A DNA stretch of 64,000 nucleotides from CAZOIA01 sp964579675 (GCA_964579675.1 CAZOIA010000004.1:1-64000); one strand, 5' to 3'; shown: positions 18,687 to 28,189, numbered from the stretch's first letter. Made by a program: numbers and translations. Notes: generated by a model from the letters alone, not told the origin.

Positions 18687-19139
18687 CTAAGCTGTTTTGC
18701 TGACGACCTCCTGCTTCTCGCTCAGGTTCATCAGCGGGTGGCGGGTCGAATACCGACGATCCGACAACACCAGTTGTCTGCCCTCGCGGGTATCCACATT
18801 GACCACGAGGGGGCCCTGCAGGTTCCCCGTCAGCATGTTGTCCACCTTGTTCACAATCGTGAACACCTGGGCTGACGAGGGGTCAGACAGGCCGATCTGC
18901 GAAAGATCCTCCAGCTTCACCGGCACCACATAATCTGAAACAAACAAACGCGGATCACACACCACAAATGCCAGATCCGCCCTGTGGACCGCCTGAAGCC
19001 AGTAGAACCCACTGTCCTCTGCGGTCTGAATCAGGGCATACTCCTGCTCATCCGGAAACCCCAGAATACCCTTCGGGAATCGGAGCAACCGTTGCTCATC
19101 CACCTCCAATGGTCCAAACCGCGACGTATCTACGATCAT
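18687..19139 (-). CDS. fliW: Flagellar assembly factor FliW
   Basis: A 150-aa protein that binds flagellin and allosterically inhibits CsrA. The start at 19139 is chosen because GAGGAG lies a few bases upstream and because family members begin this way (IVDTSRFGPLEVDEQRLLRF); the longer frame from 19280 is unsupported. Other family motifs are FPKGILGFPDEQEYAL, FYWLQAVHRADLAFVV and NLQGPLVVN. It is encoded between flgL and csrA, as in many FliW-containing genomes. The C-terminus (LNLSEKQEVVSKTA) extends slightly past the core. Confidence 0.94.
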   Translation of the reverse strand: MIVDTSRFGPLEVDEQRLLRFPKGILGFPDEQEYALIQTAEDSGFYWLQAVHRADLAFVVCDPRLFVSDYVVPVKLEDLSQIGLSDPSSAQVFTIVNKVDNMLTGNLQGPLVVNVDTREGRQLVLSDRRYSTRHPLMNLSEKQEVVSKTA

Positions 19140-19438
19140 CGCGACTCTCCTCGTATTGACCCATCCAGAGTCGATTGGCCCTTCTCGTGCCCGCCCGGTC
19201 CGCCGGCCGGCGTCATCCTTAACGTCCGTACCACCGGTTTGACCGGCCACATCCATCCGCGCGAGAACAACCTGCGTCATCCTGATCGCAACCCGGCTTG
19301 TCTTTGCCGGGCAATCATTCCACCGCGCGCTTGCTGGGTCACATAAAGCCGCACGGTGCGTCCCGCGCCCCTCCTGCTTCCGTCCCGCCCCTTGCCGGAC
19401 CTCCCCCTCCCCTGCCGCAACCAGCAGGCCAAGACCTG

Positions 19439-21394
19439 CTAGAGGAAATCCAACAACGATAACTGAAGCAGTTGCGAGCCCGTCATCAGGTTCGCCTGCA
19501 ACGTCATTTGTGCCTGCTGAAACCGGGTAACCGCCTCCGTGTAATCCAGATCCCTCACCTCACTCAACAGCGTGCTGCTGGCAAGGACGGCATCCTCGGT
19601 CAACTGAAGCCTGGTGTGCATCGCCCGCGATCGCGCGCCGACAACACCCTGCGTTCGGCTTGCGTGATCGATGAAATAGTTGATCCGCTCCGCTGCCAGC
19701 GTGATATTCTGTTCAACCTGACCCCCGCCGGTCACGAGAGCCTCGTGCAGGTCCAACAGGGCGGTGAAGATGCTGTCCGGCTTGATGCCGTTGGTGTCGT
19801 CGCCGACGAGTTCGTTGCCGCTCACCACCTTCTCGAGGCCTAGACCATCAATCGCCGGCGAAGCACCCGCGCGGTCGACGCGGAGATCCCCGCTCCCGCC
19901 GGTACCATCTACAATGCGAATTCCGTTACCCGTCGTCGCCAGCGAAGCGGTCAGCGCAACGCCCGCCGCCGCCGCCGCGGCGTTGATCTTGTCGATCACG
20001 TCCTGAATCGTGGTCGAACCATCGAGACGGACGTTGAAGCTCGAGCCGTCCCTGGCCGTGACGGCGAGGTCGTCGAACCCCTCTCGGATGTCAACGCCCC
20101 GGCCGTTGTTCAACTCGCTGAGTTGGGTCTGCCCGTGCAGCGATCGGATGCCGAGAAGCTCGGCCGTGTTGCCCCCCTCCTCGCCGATCCGCATCTCAAG
20201 CCCGGACATCAGGTTGATCACATCGATCCCCGTCCCGGCTTCGTTGATCTCCGCGCGGGCCTCGACCTCAGCGGCGTTGATCCGGTTGAGCACGTCCTGG
20301 ACCGTGGTGAGCCCGCTCAGATCAATGGTCTCCGCCAGCGACCCGTTCTCGATGCGAATCGACCCCAGGACCGCCCCCGCCCCGCCGAACAGCGACGCGA
20401 GGGTCGTCATCGACGTCACCTGCGGATCGAGATCATTGCCGGCGATCACACCGGTCCCGGTGCCGCGGATCCCGAGGTCCCGGGCGGTAACGCCCCCGCC
20501 CAGATCCTCAACTGTCACATTCCCGCCGCTGACCGTAATCTCCAGCCCGTTGGCTCCCGCGTTGATTGCGGCGTTGAACTGACTGCCCGCACCCACGGTG
20601 AGGCCCGCTCCCTCGGCCGCCGCGTTGATCATATCAATGACGTCGCCCGCGGTGTCCGCCAGGCTCAGATCGACGACAAAGGTCGTCGCCGGCGTGTCCA
20701 GGGAAAGCCGGATGAGCCCTTGCGCGATGCCGTTGCCGGCGGCCCCGTTCATGTCTGCCAGTCGCGTGTCACCGGTGAGGGCGGGATCGAGATCGACGCA
20801 CCCGCTCACCTGGCCGGTCATGGCCCCGAACAGATCATCGCCGGTCAGGTTGATCTGGGCGTCCTGGAACAGATCCACGTGCGTGGTCAGCGCCAGCCGG
20901 TCGCCGCGGTATTCGACCCCGCCGTGGGTCTGCGTAAAGGGGGTAGTGGTGGTCTGATGCCCGCCGAAGAGGTACACCCCCTGGTACGTCCGGTTGCCCA
21001 CCGTGACGAGCTGGTTGATCATGCCGAGCACCAGTTCCGCCATGGAATCCCGTTGGGCCTGATTGGCGGTGCTGTTCACCATTTCCGACGCAATCGAGTG
21101 CGCCTCGATCAGCAGGTCATTGATCTCGCCAATGCTGCTGTCGGTGGCGGCGAGGAAGCTGTCGGCGTGCCGGATGTTCGCCAGGATCTGCTCCTGACGT
21201 TCGAGGGTTTCGGTGAGCTGCGTGGCCCGGGCCGCCAGCACCGGGTCCTCGCTGGGAGCGTTCAGCCGATAGCCCGTCCCGAGACGGTTCTGCTCCAGGA
21301 ATAGCGCCATGGTGTTCTGACGCAGCGAGTCCAACAGCGAAATCGTTCGCAGGTTGAAACTCGTTCGCGAGATGTTGATCGGGGTTATGGCCAT
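19439..21394 (-). CDS. flgL: Hook-filament junction protein FlgL, extended
   Basis: A 651-aa hook-associated protein 3, longer than the typical 300-400 aa. The N-terminus (FLEQNRLGTGYRLNAPSEDP) and C-terminus (RDLDYTEAVTRFQQAQMTLQAN, then LLQLSLLDFL) are flagellin-like coils that form the junction between hook and filament. Between ~170 and ~540 are about three flagellin-IN-like modules (LADMNGAAGNGI, LASLFGGAGAVLG, LSELNNGRGV), each with DVI(D/N)(M/R/K)INAA and a following GLEI or GIRI strand. The same kind of module fills the centre of FliD. It lies 80 bp downstream of flgK. Confidence 0.93.
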   Translation of the reverse strand: MAITPINISRTSFNLRTISLLDSLRQNTMALFLEQNRLGTGYRLNAPSEDPVLAARATQLTETLERQEQILANIRHADSFLAATDSSIGEINDLLIEAHSIASEMVNSTANQAQRDSMAELVLGMINQLVTVGNRTYQGVYLFGGHQTTTTPFTQTHGGVEYRGDRLALTTHVDLFQDAQINLTGDDLFGAMTGQVSGCVDLDPALTGDTRLADMNGAAGNGIAQGLIRLSLDTPATTFVVDLSLADTAGDVIDMINAAAEGAGLTVGAGSQFNAAINAGANGLEITVSGGNVTVEDLGGGVTARDLGIRGTGTGVIAGNDLDPQVTSMTTLASLFGGAGAVLGSIRIENGSLAETIDLSGLTTVQDVLNRINAAEVEARAEINEAGTGIDVINLMSGLEMRIGEEGGNTAELLGIRSLHGQTQLSELNNGRGVDIREGFDDLAVTARDGSSFNVRLDGSTTIQDVIDKINAAAAAAGVALTASLATTGNGIRIVDGTGGSGDLRVDRAGASPAIDGLGLEKVVSGNELVGDDTNGIKPDSIFTALLDLHEALVTGGGQVEQNITLAAERINYFIDHASRTQGVVGARSRAMHTRLQLTEDAVLASSTLLSEVRDLDYTEAVTRFQQAQMTLQANLMTGSQLLQLSLLDFL

Positions 21395-21474
21395 CAGTTC
21401 AATTCACTCTCAGCACCAATGAGTCCCTTGCGTCTCAACCACTTCAATTCAGGCGGCTCCGCGTGCCTGCCTGA

Positions 21475-23184
21475 TCAGCGGACCAGCATGAGCATCTCCT
21501 CAAGCAACTGATCCACGATCGAGGCATAGCGGGCTGCACCTTGAAACGCCCGTTCGAAGCGGAGCAGCGAAATCGTTTCCTCATCCAGGCTCACCCCACT
21601 GATGGATTCGCGCTGGGCGGTCAGCGACAGGGTGATGGCATCAGCGGCCTCGACGCCCGCCACTGCCGCCTGGCTCGTCACCGCGAGGTTGGCGGCGATC
21701 GCGTTGTAGAAATCGGTGAGGCTTTGCCCATTCAGGCCGGTCAGGGAATCGGTCCCCAGGGCGGCGATCCGGGCCGCGTTCGAACCGTCGCCGGTCGTGC
21801 CTACCATCGCGGCGGCCAGCAGGTTCACGTTGCCGGTGAGCGTCGTGTTGACCGCGATGTCCTGGGCATCTCGCCCGGTGAAGAAGGTGTTGATCCCCAG
21901 TGCCGCCAGCACGTGAGAACTGTCCTCGGAGAACGTCATCTCGAACCCGGTGGCCGCGGTGAGCTGGAGCCGGTTGTCCACCGTCACTGCCGCCGTCACA
22001 TTGGCCACGTTGGCGTTGATCTGGGCCACCAGCGAATCCAGCGAGTCGTCGGTGCCGACCCCGTCCAGATCAACGGTGATAGTGGTCGTGGTCGGGGTGC
22101 CGGAACTCTGATCCGTGACCGTGATGAGGAACGAGCCGTTCCGCGGCGTCAAATCCAGCCCGGCGCCGGTGCTGTTCAACACCGCCGCGGAATCGAGTAC
22201 GTCGTAGGTGCCAACCACATTTATGATGCCCTCAAGCCCTTGGCCCTCGGCATGAACCTTGTTGACTTCCTGGATGAGGGCCTTGGCGAGACTGTTGAGC
22301 TGGGCCACGTATCCGAGGCTATGGGAATCTCGTGCCTCCACAAACCCGGCCAGTTCTCCGTTATCCAGGGCGATCGGGCCGTTGTTGTCGGCGAATCGGA
22401 CAACGACCGTCGGCTCCCCGTTGACCGTCTCAAACGTACTCGTGATGCCGCGATTCAGGCCGCTCTGAATAAGCAGTTCGTTGCCGGCGTAAACATTGAT
22501 ACCGCCGTCGGGCTGTTCACGGATCTGGATTTCCAGGAGTTCAGCCAACTCCCGCAGCAGTTGATCCCGCTGGTCGCGGAGGGCGTTGGCGCCGCCCCCC
22601 TGCGAACTCTCAAGAGCGGTGATCTGGACGTTCAACGCGGCGATGTCCTGCGTCAGCTCCCCTGCGTGCTGGGCTGCATCTTCCAGGTCGTGATTCAGTT
22701 CATCACGTATCACCAGCACATCGGACCGTTGCCGCTGGATCTCACGGATCAGCGAATCGGCCGCCGTCAGCACCATGCCTCGAGCGGCCAGATCGTGCGG
22801 CTGATTCTGCAGCGAGCTGCAGGAGTTGAAGAACTCCTGCAGTAGCGTGGACAGGTCGGTGTCGGTCAGTTCGTGAAGTACGCCTTCGAGCTGTCCCAGA
22901 ACCTGCTGCTCAACCACCGACCCTGACTGCTGCCCGATGGCCGCCCGGAGCCGGTTCTCCAGCGAGTGGTCCACATTCCGCCGCAGCGCCTCCAGCGCCA
23001 CCCCGCCCCCCGGAGTAAAGCCTTCCGGCAGCAGTACACCCGTTGATGGCGTCATGACCGGCGTCTGCCGGGTGTAGCCGGGGCTGCCGGCGTTCGAGAT
23101 GTTGTTGCCCACCACCTGCAGCGCGCTCTGGTACGCCAGCAGAGCACTCCGGCCGATCTGTAATGCTCCCGTAAGCAGACCCAT
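21475..23184 (-). CDS. flgK: Hook-filament junction protein FlgK
   Basis: A 569-aa hook-associated protein 1. The N-terminus has the rod/hook family helix (ALQVVGNNISNAGSPGYTRQ). The segment to ~residue 200 contains LEGVLHELTDTDLSTLLQEF, and the end has the C-terminal D0 helix (SLLRFERAFQGAARYASIVD). The middle holds a beta domain with one flagellin-IN-like module (SLDSLVAQINANVANVTAAV). It acts outside the outer membrane as the first junction ring after the hook. It sits directly downstream of flgN (2 bp gap), its presumed export chaperone. Confidence 0.95.
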   Translation of the reverse strand: MGLLTGALQIGRSALLAYQSALQVVGNNISNAGSPGYTRQTPVMTPSTGVLLPEGFTPGGGVALEALRRNVDHSLENRLRAAIGQQSGSVVEQQVLGQLEGVLHELTDTDLSTLLQEFFNSCSSLQNQPHDLAARGMVLTAADSLIREIQRQRSDVLVIRDELNHDLEDAAQHAGELTQDIAALNVQITALESSQGGGANALRDQRDQLLRELAELLEIQIREQPDGGINVYAGNELLIQSGLNRGITSTFETVNGEPTVVVRFADNNGPIALDNGELAGFVEARDSHSLGYVAQLNSLAKALIQEVNKVHAEGQGLEGIINVVGTYDVLDSAAVLNSTGAGLDLTPRNGSFLITVTDQSSGTPTTTTITVDLDGVGTDDSLDSLVAQINANVANVTAAVTVDNRLQLTAATGFEMTFSEDSSHVLAALGINTFFTGRDAQDIAVNTTLTGNVNLLAAAMVGTTGDGSNAARIAALGTDSLTGLNGQSLTDFYNAIAANLAVTSQAAVAGVEAADAITLSLTAQRESISGVSLDEETISLLRFERAFQGAARYASIVDQLLEEMLMLVR

Positions 23185-23186
23185 GA

Positions 23187-23708
23187 TTACCCAACCGCCT
23201 CAAATACGCTTGTCGATCCGGCGCGCTGCCGCTCTCCGCTTCGCGAGTAGACGTCCGCGCCCGTGCTCCCCGCGGTCATCACCGAGAAGACCTCTTCCAT
23301 GTGCTTGAGCATTTCCCGGGTGATCAGCGTGGTCGTGACCCGCATCCGTTCGATCTCTTCGAGCCTTTCTCTCAAACCGGCCGCGGCCACGAGCAACTGG
23401 CTTCGTCTCGGCTCAGGGAAGTACTCCGCCAGTGCGGTCAGCCTGATCGCTTCGTCCTCAGCAGGGTCCAGGTTCAAGCTCTTCACGACGCGCCGGGTGA
23501 TCTGGCGACGCAGCCCCTCGCGCTCCCTGATGCGCTCGGCCAGCATCATCTCGCGGGCGGTAAGAGATTGAATTTGATCGCTGTCGGCCCGCTTGATCGC
23601 ATCCAGTTTGCTGCGCATCAGCGCCGCCAATTCCCCGTGCAGCTCGAGCATGTGGCTCAGGAGCCGGGCCAGATTGTTCGCCAGTACGTCCGCCTGCGAA
23701 TCACTCAC
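23187..23708 (-). CDS. flgN: FlgN-like flagellar export chaperone
   Basis: A 173-aa all-helical protein with the length, heptad pattern and position of FlgN, the chaperone for FlgK and FlgL. Recognisable features are LLSHMLELHGELAALMRSKL near the N-terminus, the basic helix MLAERIREREGLRRQITRRV, and LRERLEEIERMRVTTTLITR. The C-terminal 30 residues are polar and probably flexible, as in the FlgN tail that contacts the export gate. The family is poorly conserved in sequence, so the call leans on the immediate upstream position relative to flgK. Confidence 0.8.
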   Translation of the reverse strand: MSDSQADVLANNLARLLSHMLELHGELAALMRSKLDAIKRADSDQIQSLTAREMMLAERIREREGLRRQITRRVVKSLNLDPAEDEAIRLTALAEYFPEPRRSQLLVAAAGLRERLEEIERMRVTTTLITREMLKHMEEVFSVMTAGSTGADVYSRSGERQRAGSTSVFEAVG

Positions 23709-23710
23709 CG

Positions 23711-24001
23711 TCAGGACCTCTTGATCAGCCGGTTGTAGATCGCTTCACTCAGACTGTTCCGCGTGCCTTGCCCCGCCCGACGGGCAAGCTCCAGGTCGAG
23801 CTGCCCGGCGAAAATCTCCTCGCCTCGACCACCGTGACCGAGTTCGCCCTTGAGCGCGCTGTTACGGGCGATCTTGAGCATCTCTCCAAGGAAGGTCACA
23901 CCGACCATCTCGTCCACCGCCTGGCGAAGCATCGCACGACGGCACTGGGGAGAGGCGGCCCCAACCGCAGCCGGGTCGAGATGCAACTGCTGGATGCTCA
24001 T
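23711..24001 (-). CDS. Rod-binding protein (FlgJ N-terminal domain only)
   Basis: A 96-aa protein equal to the rod-binding domain of FlgJ without the muramidase domain. The conserved core is EMVGVTFLGEMLKIARNSAL, followed by GGRGEEIFAGQLDLELARRA, matching the FlgJ rod-capping segment. It would cap the growing rod in the periplasm. The peptidoglycan-cleaving function must come from a separate enzyme not in this window. Its start overlaps the flgI stop in a TGATG arrangement, so translation is likely coupled. Confidence 0.88.
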   Translation of the reverse strand: MSIQQLHLDPAAVGAASPQCRRAMLRQAVDEMVGVTFLGEMLKIARNSALKGELGHGGRGEEIFAGQLDLELARRAGQGTRNSLSEAIYNRLIKRS

Positions 24002-25182
24002 CAGTCCTCCACGATTAATGTCGCGTACAGCTTGCCCGTCTTCTTCAACTGTTCGATAATCGTGATCCGATCCGGGGCCGGCACACGCAACTGACTCAAC
24101 GCCTGAACCAGATCCGTAAGCTTGGCCCCCCCTTTCTTCTGGGGATCCACCGCCACGAACTCCGTTGTGAGGACGCGCGGGTTGCCCGCTGTCGCGGGCG
24201 GCTCGGGGACCATCGTGGTGATGGTCAACCCCTTATGGGTAATGACAGCCGGAGCGATCTCCACGTCGCCCGTAATCACGATCGACCCGGACTTCCGGTG
24301 AATCGTGACCCGGGCCTCGGTGAATGGCATGAACAGTTGCAGACTCTCGAGACGGGCCAGGAACGGCGCGGGGTTGACCCGTTCCTCCGCGGGAATCCGC
24401 ACGATCACCGTCCGAGGATCAAAGGCCCTGGCAATCTGGTCGCTGGCGTTACCGGTTGCCACCCCGGGAACGGAAGCCTCTTCGTTGATCGCCTGGGCAA
24501 TGGTGGACGCGATGCCCCACTCGGCCAGCGGCTCATGGATCACGAAGGTGATGTAAGGTTCGTCCGGACGGAGCCAGCTAAGGGGGCGAACCGTATTGCG
24601 AACCTTGTAAACCTCCAGATCACGCCCGAGGGCCACGTAGTTGTGGATCCAGTCCTGTTCGAGCGTGGCCCCCTGAGCGATCCGGGCAACCGTCGGGACC
24701 TCAAGGTCTTCGAGTTGCAGGGGCCCGCCCGCCAGGGCCATGACGCCCCGGGGATCATCCGGATGCGGGCCCACGAGCGGCGTCAACAACAGCCGGCCGC
24801 CCAACAGGCTCTTGGCCGAACCGACGCTACTGACCTTTACGTCCACCCGCTCGCCCTCGCGCGCTCCGTCGCGGGGCAGCGTCGCTTCCACTTCGACGAT
24901 GGCCACGTTCTTGGCGTCTTTCAGTTCATCCAACGTCATGATCGGATTCGCGAATCGCAGATGCGCCTGGGCCAGGGCCCGCATCGTCGGGGCGTACTTC
25001 CCGCCGTCGCCGGTGCGATTCAGCCCCACCACCAGGCCGAACCCGACCAGCTTATTGATCCGCGAGCCCTGCAAGTGCGTGATGTCGCCGATCTTCACCG
25101 CAAACGCGGTGGCCGGCACCAGCAACGACCCCAGCATCACACCGGTCAGTCGCATCCAGACTGTGTTTCGCCAGCCGGTCAT
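24001..25182 (-). CDS. flgI: Flagellar P-ring protein FlgI
   Basis: A 393-aa periplasmic ring subunit. A signal peptide (LTGVMLGSLLVPATAFA) precedes the canonical mature start VKIGDITHLQGSRINKLVGF. Later hallmarks include GLVVGLNRTGDG, FANPIMTLDELKDAKNVAIV, RVDVKVSSVGSAKSLLGG and a C-terminal block with LTTMV-type strands and DLVQALSQLRVPAPDRITII. The length is slightly above the usual ~365 aa. GGAG lies 6 nt before the ATG. Its presence shows a peptidoglycan layer and, with FlgH, a diderm envelope. Confidence 0.96.
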   Translation of the reverse strand: MTGWRNTVWMRLTGVMLGSLLVPATAFAVKIGDITHLQGSRINKLVGFGLVVGLNRTGDGGKYAPTMRALAQAHLRFANPIMTLDELKDAKNVAIVEVEATLPRDGAREGERVDVKVSSVGSAKSLLGGRLLLTPLVGPHPDDPRGVMALAGGPLQLEDLEVPTVARIAQGATLEQDWIHNYVALGRDLEVYKVRNTVRPLSWLRPDEPYITFVIHEPLAEWGIASTIAQAINEEASVPGVATGNASDQIARAFDPRTVIVRIPAEERVNPAPFLARLESLQLFMPFTEARVTIHRKSGSIVITGDVEIAPAVITHKGLTITTMVPEPPATAGNPRVLTTEFVAVDPQKKGGAKLTDLVQALSQLRVPAPDRITIIEQLKKTGKLYATLIVED

Positions 25183-25258
25183 GAGCGTCTCCGCACTTCG
25201 CCTTTCCCCGGCCCGCAGCGGCGGCGTCGCCGCCGGGCACTCTCACCACCGCCCGGCC

Positions 25259-26020
25259 TCAAAATGGCCGGGCCCAATCCAGAATCCGCGGTATCCAGCC
25301 CCGCCGGGTCGCGTCACGCAACGCGCCGACGTTCTTCTCAACCAGCACCAGTTCCGCAACCTGGGTGCTCAGGATCGAGTTGTCCGGCGTGACGTCCTCG
25401 CTGCGGCACACGCCGGTTACCGTGATCTCGATTTCCTCCTCGTCGTGCCTCTCCACCTGTTTCGCTTCCAGGACCAGGTTGCCGTTCGGCTTGACATCGA
25501 TGATTGTGGACTGGATCCGGGTCGTGAACTGGTCCTTTCGCTCGTTCTTCCCGTCCGTCTCATACTTGTTGTCGAAGTTGAACTTGAAGCCCGGATCGCC
25601 GTTGCTCAATTGGTCCGTTCCCAGGCGATCACGTGGATAGAAGCGGAACCACTCGCTCAGCTTCCCTTCGATGTCCCACTTCTTCTCCGTATCCAGCTTG
25701 CCTTTGGCCTTGTAGTTCTTCTGTTGACGAACGATGATGGTGATAAGGTCTTGGGGTTTGAACTTCCGCGGCGGCAGGCGGGGAATGGCAATCAGCGACA
25801 CCGCCTCGATCGCCTTCGTGGATACCCGGGACTCGTCCTTGGGAGGCATGGCCACAAAGCGGGAGCTGCCCGCGCCCGCCGGCGCGCCGGTCGCGGCCAG
25901 GCTCGCAGCGGCATGCGGCTGCGCGGTCGGGGGCAGCCGCATCAGCGAGGAACTCTGACCCGCCAACTCCGAGGCCAACCCACAAACCAACAGCCAAACC
26001 ATGATGCAAACCGATCGCAT
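25259..26020 (-). CDS. flgH: Flagellar L-ring protein FlgH
   Basis: A 253-aa outer-membrane ring subunit. The start at 26020 overlaps the flgA stop (TAATG), and only this start gives a signal peptide (SVCIMVWLLVCGLASELAG). FlgH hallmarks are FKPQDLITIIVRQQKNYKAK, DGKNERKDQFTTRIQSTIID, VKPNGNLVLEAKQVERHDEE and VTGVCRSEDVTPDNSILSTQ. The usual lipobox is not clear: the cysteine at LLVC has Val rather than Gly, Ala or Ser before it, so whether it is a lipoprotein is uncertain. It is followed after 76 bp by flgI. Confidence 0.94.
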   Translation of the reverse strand: MRSVCIMVWLLVCGLASELAGQSSSLMRLPPTAQPHAAASLAATGAPAGAGSSRFVAMPPKDESRVSTKAIEAVSLIAIPRLPPRKFKPQDLITIIVRQQKNYKAKGKLDTEKKWDIEGKLSEWFRFYPRDRLGTDQLSNGDPGFKFNFDNKYETDGKNERKDQFTTRIQSTIIDVKPNGNLVLEAKQVERHDEEEIEITVTGVCRSEDVTPDNSILSTQVAELVLVEKNVGALRDATRRGWIPRILDWARPF

Positions 26021-27264
26021 TAAAGATCCTCTTTCGTCGGGGCCGGTGCCCTGCCCGGTTCTCGATCCCGGCTGGGAATCTCCGCGGTCTTGTGACCGGT
26101 CACGATTGCGGTGAATACTCCCGCGTTCCTCTTGGCCATTTCGTTCTTGAGCTCGACCGTATCGCCGTACCCGCCGCCAGACAGCGCCCGGGCCGATCCT
26201 CTGATCATCAGGCTTCCCCGACGCACGATCACCGTCACCAGGTCGTTGCGCCGCACGAGGGGCACGGGCTCGATGTCCCGGGAACAAACCTGGTCTGCCT
26301 CCCTGATGAAGCGTTTCGCGCGCTGGCCGATCAGCGGTCCCGTTTCCGTCAAGCCGATCTCCTCGATGCGGTGGAAGACGCGGTCCTCGAGAGCCAGGTC
26401 ATTGGGGCCGATCGTTTCGCCACGATTGATCTGCCGGGCCCCCACCACCACCTGCTTCCGCAGCGAGACCTTGGCGATGACCTGAAGCACCTGCTTGACC
26501 TGGTTCTTCTCGAGGATGGTGACCTCGAAGGGCACCAGACCGAGCAAGCGGTCGCTGCGATCCCGCACTTCGAACTCATAGGTCGCCTTAGAAAGCCCGA
26601 GAAGCCGGGTGACCGCAGGTGTGAACTCGATCAAGGGCAAGCCCCCGATGTTCGCCAGCCGCTTGCTGATGTGCTCGTGGAGCGCGCCCCCCAGGGTATT
26701 CGGATCGATGCGAGTCGAGGTGTCCGCCGTCGCACCGTTCGAGGCGGGAGCAGCTCCTGCATGATTCTCGCCGGGTTTTGATCGAAGCTTCTGAAGCGCG
26801 CCCGGCACGCCGGATCGGCCGGTGCCGCTCGCGACGGGGCGCGTGACCGTGCAACGCGTACTGCCGCGGAACACCCACCGGCCGAGATTCGCACCCCGGC
26901 CGACGAGCACTTTCTGAACGTGGTTCAGATCAACAATCCGGGATCTGCCGGCCTTCGGGGCCTGGGCGATCGGCCATTTGGCCGCCAGTTCCGCCACTTC
27001 GCCCTCGACCTCCGCCAAGTCGGCCAGGGTCACCCGAGCCGCCGCGACCACCGCGGTGGGGTACATGCGAACGATCGTTTCGGCGGAGCTGCTTTCCGGG
27101 CGACGGTCGGCCCCATCGCCAACACCCGCCGCGGCAACCGCCGACACGCAGGCCAGGGCCGCTGCCACGATGCCCGCACGCACCGGCCCTGCGGCATGCT
27201 TCAAGTCGAAATGATTGCCGCCCTCAATCCCTCCATCCAGCAGTGTCCGCTTTGCATCCTGCAT
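26020..27264 (-). CDS. flgA: P-ring assembly chaperone FlgA, long form
   Basis: A 414-aa periplasmic protein that helps FlgI polymerise around the rod. GGAGG lies 6 nt before the start. A basic region is followed by a signal segment (GIVAAALACVSAVAAAG). The first ~200 mature residues include a variable part absent from short FlgA proteins. The C-terminal ~200 residues hold the SAF-type and FlgA C-terminal domains (VVVGARQINRGETIGPNDL, LIGQRAKRFIREADQV, RNDLVTVIVRRGSLMIRGSA). Typical FlgA is 220-330 aa. It starts the flgA-flgH-flgI set. Confidence 0.9.
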   Translation of the reverse strand: MQDAKRTLLDGGIEGGNHFDLKHAAGPVRAGIVAAALACVSAVAAAGVGDGADRRPESSSAETIVRMYPTAVVAAARVTLADLAEVEGEVAELAAKWPIAQAPKAGRSRIVDLNHVQKVLVGRGANLGRWVFRGSTRCTVTRPVASGTGRSGVPGALQKLRSKPGENHAGAAPASNGATADTSTRIDPNTLGGALHEHISKRLANIGGLPLIEFTPAVTRLLGLSKATYEFEVRDRSDRLLGLVPFEVTILEKNQVKQVLQVIAKVSLRKQVVVGARQINRGETIGPNDLALEDRVFHRIEEIGLTETGPLIGQRAKRFIREADQVCSRDIEPVPLVRRNDLVTVIVRRGSLMIRGSARALSGGGYGDTVELKNEMAKRNAGVFTAIVTGHKTAEIPSRDREPGRAPAPTKEDL

Positions 27265-27358
27265 CGACGACCTCCGCGCCGTTACCAGGCTCCGCGGGCA
27301 ACCCTACTCCTCGTGCCCGCCGCTTCCTCGCCTCCGCGGTTCGACCTTACCTTGGCGC

Positions 27359-28165
27359 CTACCTCCGCAGATTCGCTACCACGCGCAGCATGTCATCCGC
27401 GCTCTGGATTGCCTGAGAGTTCAACTCAAACCCCCGCTGGGTGAAGATCAGGTCCACCAGTTCACGAACCGGCTCGACGTTGCTGCCTTCCAGCACCCCG
27501 CTCTTGAGGGCCCCGAGCCCGTCCTCCATCGGGTTACCCTCAATGGGCGTCCCCGAGGCATCCGTCTCGATGAAGAGGTTCTTGCCGATCGAGAGCAGAC
27601 CCTCGGGATTAACGAACCGGGACAGCTCGATCTGACCCACCTGCACCAACTCCGGGTTGCCCTGCTGAAGAACCCTGACCTGGCCCGTCCGCTCGATCTC
27701 GACCTGGATGACGTCTTCCCCCAGGGTCACCGGCGGCTCCAGCAGCGAGCCGTCGCTGTTGGCCAGCACCAGGTTGCCGTTGGCGTTCTGGACGAAGTTG
27801 CCCGCACGGGTGTAGGCAATGATCTCCTCCCCGTTGTGGTAGGTCCTGACCTTGAAGAAGCCCGGCCCCTCGATGGCTACGTCCAGTTCCCGACCGGTCA
27901 GGTCGAGCGTGCCGTTCTCGAAATTCAGTTGCGTACCCGAGACCTGTACTCCAAGCCCGACCTGGATGCCGTGGGGGTTCGGCTCGTCGTTGACATCCCG
28001 CACGCCCGGCTCCCGGCGAATCTGGTACAGCAGGTCCTCGAAATTCACCCGCGATCGTTTGAACCCGACGGTATTGACGTTGGCGAGGTTGTTGGCCACC
28101 ACGTTGAGCTTCGTGTCAAGCGCTCTCATCCCCGTGGCGGCAGCATGCATCGCGCTGATACCCAT
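27359..28165 (-). CDS. flgG: Flagellar distal rod protein FlgG
   Basis: A 268-aa rod subunit. It starts GISAMHAAATGMRALDTKL and has the rod-family helix NVVANNLANVNTVGFKRSRV. The FlgG-specific long insertion is present (FEDLLYQIRREPG). The segment NPHGIQVGLGVQVSGTQLNF and the C-terminal helix LIFTQRGFELNSQAIQSADD agree with FlgG rather than FlgF or FlgE. It lies 24 bp downstream of flgF, as usual for the pair. Confidence 0.96.
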   Translation of the reverse strand: MGISAMHAAATGMRALDTKLNVVANNLANVNTVGFKRSRVNFEDLLYQIRREPGVRDVNDEPNPHGIQVGLGVQVSGTQLNFENGTLDLTGRELDVAIEGPGFFKVRTYHNGEEIIAYTRAGNFVQNANGNLVLANSDGSLLEPPVTLGEDVIQVEIERTGQVRVLQQGNPELVQVGQIELSRFVNPEGLLSIGKNLFIETDASGTPIEGNPMEDGLGALKSGVLEGSNVEPVRELVDLIFTQRGFELNSQAIQSADDMLRVVANLRR

Positions 28166-28189
28166 CGCGTTTACTCAACCTTTCGGTAT

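Noticed and set aside
13887..19438. sigma28 or sigma54 promoters for flagellin genes
   Set aside because: Scanning the leaders by eye gave only partial matches such as a lone TCCGATAT; no pair of elements with correct spacing was found.
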